DNA from: Tabrizicola oligotrophica
GTDB lineage: Bacteria > Pseudomonadota > Alphaproteobacteria > Rhodobacterales > Rhodobacteraceae
Direction: 5' to 3'
Assembly: GCF_011008935.1 (NCBI RefSeq)
Contig: NZ_JAAIVJ010000002.1
Coordinates: 186,001 to 250,000 of the forward strand
Length of the DNA stretch: 64,000 nt
The translations under genes were made by a program, and so were the position numbers. Position 1 is the stretch's first letter. Each line of letters opens with the position of its first letter. This document shows positions 8,755 to 14,860 of the stretch, in pieces. Under the pieces are notes generated by a model. It worked only from the letters and a program-made list of their open reading frames with translations. It was not told where the DNA came from and searched no databases.

Positions 8755-9399
8755 TCAGACGTGTTCGATGACGATGTCGCTCATCACATGAGCCACGTCC
8801 TCGAACCGGTCGCAGACCTTTTCCAGCCGGTCATAAAGTTCGGAGCCGACGATGAAGGCCAGCGGGTTTTCCTGCGCCTTGCCCTTGAACAACTCGCGCA
8901 GGCCGGCGTCATACATCTGGTCGGACTGTTCCTCGATCTTCGAAACCTCGCCGATCAGCGTATGCAACTTCGACGAATTGGCGCCGATGTCGCGCATCAG
9001 CGGCAGGGCCTCGGCCACGATGTTGGCCAGCAGGATGATCCGGTCGGCCATGGCGCGCATGTTCGGCTCAAATGCGGCGACGTCATACAGCATCACCGTC
9101 TTGCCGGTCTTGTTCATCTGGTCGATGGCGTCGTCAAGCGCCGAGGACAGTGCCTTGATGTCCGAGCGGTCGAAGGGCGTGATGAAGCTGCGGCGGATCG
9201 ACTGCATCACCTCATAGGAGATGTGGTCGGCCTCTTCCTCCTGACTTGACAGGCGGGCGCAGAGATCGGCGGTCTTGTCGCCCCCTTCAAGGATCGCCCG
9301 GAGGGTTGCGGCGGCCTCCTGCGATTTCTTCGCCTGCGCTTCGAACAGGTCAAAGAAATTGTCCGACCGCGGCATGATTGCCTTGATGAGCTTGAACAT
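8755..9399 (-). CDS. DUF47 / PhoU-like regulator of the PiT transporter
   Basis: This 214-residue, mostly helical cytoplasmic protein (MFKLIKAIMPRSDNFFDLFEAQAKKS) belongs to the TIGR00153/DUF47 family, related to PhoU. It has the repeated acidic ExxxD-type helices LSSQEEEADHISYEVMQSIRR and ITPFDRSDIKALSSALDDAID. Members are encoded next to PiT permeases and are thought to control phosphate uptake; here pit follows directly. The ATG is preceded by CCGGGGGACATC, a moderate ribosome-binding site. Confidence 0.87.
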   Translation of the reverse strand: MFKLIKAIMPRSDNFFDLFEAQAKKSQEAAATLRAILEGGDKTADLCARLSSQEEEADHISYEVMQSIRRSFITPFDRSDIKALSSALDDAIDQMNKTGKTVMLYDVAAFEPNMRAMADRIILLANIVAEALPLMRDIGANSSKLHTLIGEVSKIEEQSDQMYDAGLRELFKGKAQENPLAFIVGSELYDRLEKVCDRFEDVAHVMSDIVIEHV

Positions 9400-9469
9400 G
9401 ATGTCCCCCGGAGTGCGATGGCGGCAGCGGCCAATCAGGCCCGCGTTCTGGCTTCCCGACTATCTGTTC

Positions 9470-9482
9470 ACAAAACTTTTGT
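9470..9482. promoter_or_regulatory. AT-rich palindrome upstream of the DUF47-pit operon
   Basis: ACAAAA-C-TTTTGT is a perfect 6+1+6 palindrome in an AT-rich island of the 90-base gap between the kinase gene and DUF47-pit. Two CTGTT-containing hexamers flank it (9464 and 9487). A phosphate-regulated site would be natural here. However, the spacing and orientation do not match a standard PHO box, so this is only a candidate operator or promoter element. Confidence 0.3.
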
Positions 9483-9489
9483 AAATCTG

Positions 9490-10419
9490 TTACATTCGCC
9501 CGATCACCCGGTCGGCCCACATGCAGGCGCGCGCCAGATGCCGCGGATGTACCGGGTCGCCGGGCGGCAGCCGGGGCATGGTCCAGCCGACCGAGGCACA
9601 GGTGCGGGCCAGCGTGAACATCTCGACCGTCGCGATGTCGGTGGTGCCATAGCCCTCCATCAGCGCATCGCGAATTGCAAGGTAGGAAGGCTCGTACAGG
9701 TTCTGCGACAGGACCGTGCCAAGGTCGTAAAGCGCAAAGCCCCAACCGGAATCGTCAAAGTCGATCAGAGATAGGGAACGATCGTTCACCAACACGTTCT
9801 CGCGCAGGACATCGGCGTGGATCGGCACGACCGGCGCGGTTCTGGCGTGATCCTCCAGCCGTTCGTGCAGGAAGGCGCGGGCGCGGTTCAGGGTGGCCCG
9901 CTGGTCGGGCGTGGCTTCGGGATGCTCCCAGAACCGGCCCCAGAACGGGGTTTCGCCGACGAGACCGGGGATATCCCAACGGGGCCGGGAAAACGCCGGC
10001 GGCAGGGTCAGGCGCCCGGTGGCGGCGTGGAAATCGGCGACCAGTTTGCCAAGCGCGCGGTGACGGTCCAGCAGCACCGGCAACGGCAGGTCATAGGGCT
10101 GCCCGGCAATGCCCATCGCCTCGCCCTTGACCCATTCGATGACACTGGCCTTGCGTCCGTTGGACAGCGTGACCAGCAGATCGCCGTTCAGGTCCGGCAG
10201 CGCCGCCGGCACCGCCACGCCCTCTGCCGCCAGCGCGGCGCACCACCAGAGTTCCGACCAGATCGCGGCATCCGACTGATAACCCATGCGGTGCAGGCGC
10301 AGCGCAGCAGGTCCGGAGGGGAGCGCGACTTCGAACACCGCATTCTCGCGGTTGCGGATCAGTCGCGGCGAGTGGCCGCCCCAGTGACGGGCGGCCTCAA
10401 GGGCAAGCGCTTCGATCAT
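9490..10419 (-). CDS. Aminoglycoside phosphotransferase-fold kinase of small hydroxy-metabolite
   Basis: This 309-residue kinase-like protein has the catalytic loop IHADVLRENVLV near residue 200 (HxDxxxxN) and the metal-binding LIDFDDSGWGFALYDLGTVL about 15 residues later. This is the pattern of the APH/homoserine kinase II/hydroxylysine kinase group. Its ATG overlaps the stop of the class III aminotransferase gene (ATGA). In animals and some bacteria such kinases phosphorylate amino alcohols or hydroxylysine, which related PLP enzymes then cleave. That suggests the two act in sequence. The substrate is not established. Confidence 0.75.
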   Translation of the reverse strand: MIEALALEAARHWGGHSPRLIRNRENAVFEVALPSGPAALRLHRMGYQSDAAIWSELWWCAALAAEGVAVPAALPDLNGDLLVTLSNGRKASVIEWVKGEAMGIAGQPYDLPLPVLLDRHRALGKLVADFHAATGRLTLPPAFSRPRWDIPGLVGETPFWGRFWEHPEATPDQRATLNRARAFLHERLEDHARTAPVVPIHADVLRENVLVNDRSLSLIDFDDSGWGFALYDLGTVLSQNLYEPSYLAIRDALMEGYGTTDIATVEMFTLARTCASVGWTMPRLPPGDPVHPRHLARACMWADRVIGRM

Positions 10420-11678
10420 GCCGTCACCTTGGTATCACGTAGGGTCTCTTCCAACCGGTCCATGAGATGGTCTGCATTCTCGACCGAGAACGGCAGTGGC
10501 GGCCGGATTTTCAGGATGTTCCGCCCCGCCCCGATGACATTCATCAGCACACCGCGCGCCACCATGCCCTCGACCAGATTGGCACAGAAGCGGGTAGCAG
10601 GTTCGCCATCGTCCAGCATGAATTCGGCGCCGAAGAACAGGCCGTTCGACCGGGTGTCGCGCAACAGCGGATGCCGCAGCGCCGCCATGCGGGCGGTGAC
10701 ATGGGCCGAGACGCGGGCGGCATTTTCCTGCAGCCCCTCGTCGCGGATCACATCCAGAACGGCGAGCGCCGCTGCGGCAGAGACCGGATTGCCGCCAAAG
10801 GTGTTGAAATAGGAAAACGCGTTGCGGAAGGCGGCCATCACGTCGGGCCGCGTCGCCACCGCGCCGACCGGGTGGCCATTGGCCATCGGCTTGCCCATCA
10901 CCACCACATCGGGGGCAAAGCCCAGCTTGTCATGACCCCAGAAATGGCTGCCCGCCCGGCCAAAGCCCGGCTGCACTTCATCGGCGATCACGATGCCGCC
11001 GGCGGCACGGATCACCGCTACGGTCTTGTCAAGCCAGCCGCGTGCCAGAGTTGGCAAACCTTCGTTCGCAAACATCGGGCACAAGAGGATGCCCGAACAT
11101 CCAAAGCCCGCCTCATCGAGCTCCCTGACCGCCTGCGCGACATGGCCGGCAAAGATCGACCCGTCGGGATCCGGGCGATTCAGGCTGTCGGGCGCCGGCA
11201 CAAGACGCACATTCGGCCAGCGCCCGCCGATCGGAGGCTTGCGGGTGGACAGCTGGCTTACCGCCATGGTGTTGCCGTGATAGGTGGCGTCGGTGGCAAT
11301 GATCCCGGTCTTACCAGTCGCCGCCTGCGCCATGCGCAGCGCGATGTCATTCGCCTCGGAGCCGGTGCAGGTCATGATCGCCTGACTGATGCCATGCGAG
11401 AAGGTGGCGGTCAGCCGTTCGATGTAGTTCAGCACGCCTTCGTGCAGATAGCGGGTATGGGTGTTCAGCGTGCCCGCCTGATCGCAGATCGCCTTCACCA
11501 CGCGGGGGTGGCAATGGCCCACATGCGGCACGTTGTTGTAGCAGTCGAGATAGCGCTTGCCGGCGGCATCCCAGACCCAGACCCCTTCGCCTTTTACAAG
11601 GTGAACAGGTGTTTGGTAAAAGGTTGGCACATTCGGCCCCATCAGCCGGGCGCGGCGGTCCACCAGTGTTTCCGTCAT
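10416..11678 (-). CDS. Class III PLP aminotransferase / phospholyase-like (AGXT2L-type)
   Basis: This 420-residue PLP enzyme has PHVGHCHPRVV near residue 51, TGSEANDIALRMAQA near 105, TDATYHGNTMAVSQLS near 129, IADEVQPGFGR near 231 and the Schiff-base Lys at about 263 in VVVMGKPMANGHPVG. That profile fits class III aminotransferases, especially the alanine-glyoxylate aminotransferase 2-like branch. The branch includes phosphoethanolamine and phosphohydroxylysine phospholyases. The start at 11678 overlaps the arfB stop (ATGA). The reading frame continues upstream antisense-like through arfB, but that part is not family sequence. The kinase gene follows, also coupled. Confidence 0.85.
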   Translation of the reverse strand: MTETLVDRRARLMGPNVPTFYQTPVHLVKGEGVWVWDAAGKRYLDCYNNVPHVGHCHPRVVKAICDQAGTLNTHTRYLHEGVLNYIERLTATFSHGISQAIMTCTGSEANDIALRMAQAATGKTGIIATDATYHGNTMAVSQLSTRKPPIGGRWPNVRLVPAPDSLNRPDPDGSIFAGHVAQAVRELDEAGFGCSGILLCPMFANEGLPTLARGWLDKTVAVIRAAGGIVIADEVQPGFGRAGSHFWGHDKLGFAPDVVVMGKPMANGHPVGAVATRPDVMAAFRNAFSYFNTFGGNPVSAAAALAVLDVIRDEGLQENAARVSAHVTARMAALRHPLLRDTRSNGLFFGAEFMLDDGEPATRFCANLVEGMVARGVLMNVIGAGRNILKIRPPLPFSVENADHLMDRLEETLRDTKVTA

Positions 11679-12097
11679 TCCTCGTCTCCCACTTTCCCGC
11701 GCAAGGACTTTACTTCCCCGCGCTGCACCTTGGCGGCAATGCGCCGGCGCTGACTGCCAAGGGTCGGCTTCGTTGCGATCCGCCGCTTGGGTGCAACCAG
11801 TGCGGCGCGGATCATCTCGACCAACCGGTCGCGCGCAATTTCGCGGTTGCGCGCCTGGCTGCGGGTGTCTTCCACCTGCAGCACGATCGCGCCTTCCAAT
11901 GTCCATTTGCGGCCGGCGATCTTCCTGAGCCGCGCTTTCACCGATGGCGTCAGATGCGGCGAGCGGTCGGCCTCGAAGCGCAACTCGACCGCTGTCGAGA
12001 CCTTGTTCACGTTCTGCCCGCCCGGTCCGGAAGACCGCACGAAGCTTTCCGACAGTTCCCAATCGGCGATATGCAGGGTTTCGGTGATCCACAGCAT
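11675..12097 (-). CDS. arfB: Alternative ribosome-rescue factor / peptidyl-tRNA hydrolase ArfB (YaeJ)
   Basis: This 140-residue protein releases peptides from stalled ribosomes without needing a stop codon. It has the release-factor catalytic motif in SSGPGGQNVNK (GGQ near residues 25-27), WTLEGAIVLQVEDTRSQARN, and a basic tail (PKRRIATKPTLGSQRRRIAAKV) that enters the empty mRNA channel. It overlaps the aminotransferase gene by 4 bases. The ATG has only a weak ribosome-binding site. Upstream lies the unusual SD/anti-SD RNA, which makes its regulation interesting. Confidence 0.93.
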   Translation of the reverse strand: MLWITETLHIADWELSESFVRSSGPGGQNVNKVSTAVELRFEADRSPHLTPSVKARLRKIAGRKWTLEGAIVLQVEDTRSQARNREIARDRLVEMIRAALVAPKRRIATKPTLGSQRRRIAAKVQRGEVKSLRGKVGDEE

Positions 12098-12154
12098 GGC
12101 AAAGCTCTAAGCCAAATTCATATTATGTGCAACGAAATTTCGATGACTGAAAGA

Positions 12155-12185
12155 GAAAGGGTCGCCGACATGCGGCGACCCTTTC
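12155..12185 (-). terminator. Long GC-rich hairpin between the leader RNA and arfB
   Basis: A 13-bp perfect stem, GAAAGGGTCGCCG / CGGCGACCCTTTC, encloses a 5-base loop. On the minus strand the 3' arm runs into TCTTTC, a partly U-rich tail. It could end an independent small RNA or act as an attenuator 58 bases before arfB. The U-run is weak, so termination is plausible but not certain. Confidence 0.5.
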
Positions 12186-12256
12186 CGAGATCCAAGGAGA
12201 TGAGCCAGTTAGGAGCATCATCCAATCTTGTAGTCCGTTTCACCAAGGGATTGCCC

Positions 12257-12313
12257 TTAGAAAACACCCCCCAAGACTGTCCCGACACGTCTCTCCAATA
12301 TCACTCTAGACAC
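12257..12313 (-). CDS. 18-residue leader peptide ORF behind an ideal ribosome-binding site
   Basis: The ORF starts with GTG at 12313, ends with TAA at 12259-12257 and reads MSRVILERRVGTVLGGVF. Its only strong evidence is position: the start is seven bases after a fully 16S-complementary AGGAGG, inside the candidate leader RNA. The peptide has no recognisable domain. It may serve as a translated sensor segment rather than a stable protein. It could be chance if the SD-like stretch is used for something else. Confidence 0.35.
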   Translation of the reverse strand: MSRVILERRVGTVLGGVF

Positions 12314-12352
12314 TGGATCACCTCCTTTCAAAAGTTGCCGATGAGGTGAGCC

Positions 12353-12376
12353 TGACACAGATTTTGTGTTTGTCAA
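12353..12376 (-). promoter_or_regulatory. TTGACA element with overlapping inverted repeat
   Basis: On the minus strand TTGACA lies at 12376-12371, just after the queuosine transporter gene stop, in an AT-rich patch. It overlaps an inverted repeat TGACA (12353-12357) / TGTCA (12371-12375). The hexamer 17 bases downstream (AGGCTC) is not a good -10, so the promoter is incomplete by consensus. It is the best candidate for starting the SD/anti-SD RNA. Confidence 0.35.
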
Positions 12377-12382
12377 AAGTTT

Positions 12383-13003
12383 TTACGCAATCCGTGCCGC
12401 AAGTTTTCCGACAATGAGACGAAAAGGAACCAGTGCCACGAAAGCGAGCGCGAGCTTGACCAGGAGGTCCGCCGTGGCCAGCGAGACCCAGAGCGGGGCC
12501 ACGGGGCCAGCCCCGAGAAGCGGCAACATCTCGCCCGCCCAGGACACGTCATTGGCGGGTTCCAGCATGGTCAGCGCTGCCGAAAAGGCGATCGAGAAGA
12601 ACATCGCGGTGTCGAGCGTGGCAGAAACCAGCGTCGAGACCAGCGGTGCTTTCCACCAAGATCCTTCGCGCAGGCGGTTGAACACGGCAATGTCGGTGAG
12701 CTGTGCCGCGAGGAAGGCCGCGCCCGACCCGATGGCGACGCGGAAGCTGACCAGCGGGCCGAATTCGCCCATGATCTGCGAGCCGATGAGCGAGCAGATG
12801 ATCCCCACGACAAAGCCGAACAGCACCACGCGGCGCGCGGCGGCGGCGCCTTGCAGGCGGTTGGTGAGGTCGGTCACGAGGAAGGCGAAGGGATAGGTGA
12901 AGGCACCCCAGGTCAGCCAGGAGCCGAAAAGGAACTGCACGAGGATGTTGGAGGCCACAACGATGGCGGCCATGGCAAGGATGCCGGGCAGGAGTTTTGT
13001 CAT
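12383..13003 (-). CDS. yhhQ: Queuosine precursor transporter, YhhQ/VUT family
   Basis: This 206-residue inner-membrane protein with about six transmembrane segments imports queuosine precursors (preQ0/preQ1) for tRNA modification. The family fingerprint is FTYPFAFLVTDLTNRLQG near residue 35, followed by SFRVAIGSGAAFLAAQLTDIAVFNRLR and the SATLDTAMFFSIAF region. The function is strongly supported by a preQ1-I riboswitch directly in front of the start codon. Its stop lies 285 bases before the next coding gene, arfB. Confidence 0.92.
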   Translation of the reverse strand: MTKLLPGILAMAAIVVASNILVQFLFGSWLTWGAFTYPFAFLVTDLTNRLQGAAAARRVVLFGFVVGIICSLIGSQIMGEFGPLVSFRVAIGSGAAFLAAQLTDIAVFNRLREGSWWKAPLVSTLVSATLDTAMFFSIAFSAALTMLEPANDVSWAGEMLPLLGAGPVAPLWVSLATADLLVKLALAFVALVPFRLIVGKLAARIA

Positions 13004-13009
13004 ATCTGA

Positions 13010-13039
13010 TCCGTTTTTTACAAGGTCGCGGAGACTTGT
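13010..13039 (-). promoter_or_regulatory. preQ1-I riboswitch controlling the queuosine precursor transporter
   Basis: On the minus strand P1 is ACAAG (13039-13035) pairing with CTTGT (13024-13020), around the loop TCTCCGCGAC. The tail is an A6 run followed by CGGA (13013-13010). Loop bases TCCG (13032-13029) pair with tail CGGA to form P2 of the H-type pseudoknot. The next base, C13028, is where the preQ1-binding cytosine sits in known aptamers, and ACC precedes P1' as in B. subtilis. The tail CGGA is also the only SD-like sequence for the ATG at 13003. Ligand binding should therefore block translation when preQ1 is plentiful. Confidence 0.88.
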
Positions 13040-13085
13040 GCCCCGTCAGGGGGACGCGGCGGAGTAGCGCCAAACGCCTCGCGCG

Positions 13086-13976
13086 TCAATCGGGCAGGCG
13101 AAACTCGACGATCTGGGTCTGCTGCAGCAGGAAGAAGTTGTCGTCCGAGATCATCGTGGCCCAGCCCGTTCCCGCGACGTCGCGCCAGACCGACAGGCCT
13201 TCGAGATTGTCATACGTCCCGAACGGGGTGACAAACAGCGTGACCTCGCCCGTCAGGCCGCCATCGGCGATGTCGAACCGCCGCAGGCGGCTGGCGAAGC
13301 CGCCGAGGCCGCGGAAATCCCGTTCCAGCAGATAAAGCCGGCCCGCGAGAATATCGGCGGCAACCGGCGAAAAGCTGCCGCGACGCGGCAGGGACAGGGG
13401 CGCGATCCAGTCGCCATCGGCCCAGCGATAGACCGGGATGTCTTTCGTCGGCGGATCCTCCGGCACGGCATAAAGCGTGGGTCCCTCACCGACGGCCAGG
13501 GCCTCGAGCGCGCCATTCCGGGGCAGACGGGCAAAGGCCGGGTTGGGCTGCAACTCGGAAACGGTGCCGCTGTCCACAGTAAGACGCGCCACGCGGGGGC
13601 GATTTTCGAACGAGACAAAGGCTTGGCCGGCATCGTCCATCGCGAGCCCCTCGCTGTCTGCCCGGCGACCGGCAAGCGGCTTGCCGCCCTTCGCAACCGT
13701 CAGCGGCCGGATCGGCCCGGCAGTGACGCCGACAATCCGTCCGGCGCGATCGCGGTCGACCTGGCCGGCGATGATCATCGCCTTGTCGCCAAGCGCCACA
13801 AGGCGCCGGCCGCCGTCCAGCACCTCGATCCCGGAAAGGCCGCCGAAGGCGTCATCCCGCAAGCGCCAGACGAAGGGATCGACAAAGCCTGCGGGCGGGT
13901 GCTCTTCCGCGCTGCCCCGAAAGCCCGAAAGCAGGACCAGAAGCAGGCTTAAGGCGAAACGAGAACGTCTTGGCAT
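13086..13976 (-). CDS. Secreted esterase-like protein of the phytase-like family
   Basis: This 296-residue protein has a signal peptide (MPRRSRFALSLLLVLLSGFRGSAEE). A beta-propeller-like domain follows, of the kind annotated as esterase-like activity of phytase (PF13449). It shows FGGLSGIEVLDGGRRLVALGD, RRADSEGLAMDD, NGALEALAVGEG and TYDNLEGLSVWRD. Enzyme activity is uncertain even for the family. The chosen ATG lies inside the 3' end of mepA (28-base overlap). The frame extends upstream, but the signal peptide fixes the start. Confidence 0.8.
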   Translation of the reverse strand: MPRRSRFALSLLLVLLSGFRGSAEEHPPAGFVDPFVWRLRDDAFGGLSGIEVLDGGRRLVALGDKAMIIAGQVDRDRAGRIVGVTAGPIRPLTVAKGGKPLAGRRADSEGLAMDDAGQAFVSFENRPRVARLTVDSGTVSELQPNPAFARLPRNGALEALAVGEGPTLYAVPEDPPTKDIPVYRWADGDWIAPLSLPRRGSFSPVAADILAGRLYLLERDFRGLGGFASRLRRFDIADGGLTGEVTLFVTPFGTYDNLEGLSVWRDVAGTGWATMISDDNFFLLQQTQIVEFRLPD

Positions 13977-14860
13977 TGCTGCGGCAGGTCGGCCATGGTG
14001 AATTCGCGCGGACCCTTCTTGCGCGGCGCGTCGTCGTCCTTCGGCTTCTGCTTGCCCGGTTTTGGCGGGTTCAGGTAGTCGGTGACCCACCACATCAAGG
14101 TGTCATCGCACCCGTTGCCACCCTTGGACAGGCTTGAAACCGCGGGCTTTTGCGTTTCGCACATCCGCGCGCCCTTGGGGCATTTCAGCCGCACATGGAA
14201 ATGCGTGTCATGCCCCGCCACCGGGCGCAGCTTCTGCAGCCATTTCTTGTCGGAGGCCGCCGCGGTCTTGCAGATTTCGATCTTGATCGCGGCGGCGACA
14301 AAGATCCGGTCCACGCGCGGATCACTGGCCGCAAGTTCGATCAGCGCCCGCGCCTTCGGGCCCCAGTTGCCCGTGACCGACCGCTGGTCGGCCGAACGCA
14401 TCGGGATCGACGAGATGTCTTCCCGCTCCTGCCGGCTCAGGTTCAACCGTTCAGGAGCGAGCCACCAGATGTCCGCATCCAGCCCGATCTGGTGGCTGGC
14501 ATGGCCAGAGGTCATCGGCCCACCGCGCGGCTGGCTGATGTCGCCGATGTAAAGCCCGCGGCCCCAGCCGATGGCGGCGGCCTGCGCCGACAGGTCCGCC
14601 AGATATTGCACCATCACCGGCTGACCGAAATTGCGCCCGCGCGACAGGCGCATCGCCTGCCAGGTCGGCCCGGTTTCCGGCAGCTCCACCATGCCCGCCG
14701 CGCAGCCACGGGCATAGGAGCCGATTGGCATGCTGTCTTGTCGGCTGGGCGCATTTTGCGCGCCGAACAACTGGTTTGCCAAGGCCTGCGCCCCGACCGG
14801 CCCAGCACCTGAACCAAGCGGGACCGCCAGAAGGGTCATCAAAAGGAACTTGCCGATCAT
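13949..14860 (-). CDS. mepA: Penicillin-insensitive murein endopeptidase
   Basis: This 303-residue periplasmic LAS-family metallopeptidase cleaves cross-links in peptidoglycan. After a signal peptide (about residues 1-25) come GRNFGQPVMVQYL, SGHASHQIGLDADIWW with zinc ligands H and D near residue 120, and HDTHFHVRLKCP with further ligands. Six or more cysteines suggest disulfides, as in E. coli MepA. The ATG overlaps the stop of the UMF1 transporter gene, and the phytase-like gene begins within its 3' end. Confidence 0.93.
   Translation of the reverse strand: MIGKFLLMTLLAVPLGSGAGPVGAQALANQLFGAQNAPSRQDSMPIGSYARGCAAGMVELPETGPTWQAMRLSRGRNFGQPVMVQYLADLSAQAAAIGWGRGLYIGDISQPRGGPMTSGHASHQIGLDADIWWLAPERLNLSRQEREDISSIPMRSADQRSVTGNWGPKARALIELAASDPRVDRIFVAAAIKIEICKTAAASDKKWLQKLRPVAGHDTHFHVRLKCPKGARMCETQKPAVSSLSKGGNGCDDTLMWWVTDYLNPPKPGKQKPKDDDAPRKKGPREFTMADLPQQCQDVLVSP

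Larger units (their letters stand above)
12155..12329 (-). ncRNA. Leader or small RNA with extended Shine-Dalgarno and internal anti-SD
   Basis: Read on the minus strand, 12329-12315 is GAAAGGAGGTGATCC, the exact complement of the 3' tail of bacterial 16S rRNA. Seven bases after its GGAGG core is a GTG opening an 18-codon ORF. About 108 bases further, 12206-12194 reads GGCTCATCTCCTT. This can pair with 12 of 13 consecutive positions of the SD region, counting one G-U. The element ends in the 13-bp hairpin at 12185-12155. A TTGACA hexamer lies about 42 bases upstream. The whole unit sits between the queuosine transporter gene and arfB. I know no named RNA family that matches. Confidence 0.5.

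Noticed and set aside
12315-12329. Fragment of a 16S rRNA gene on the plus strand (CTGGATCACCTCCTTTC)
   Set aside because: Only about 17 bases match the rRNA 3' tail and nothing upstream resembles 16S. Read on the minus strand it is an extended Shine-Dalgarno with a start codon at correct spacing.
12155-12329. tmRNA or signal-recognition RNA
   Set aside because: There is no tRNA-like acceptor, tag-peptide frame or SRP core loop; the structure is SD, short ORF, anti-SD, hairpin.
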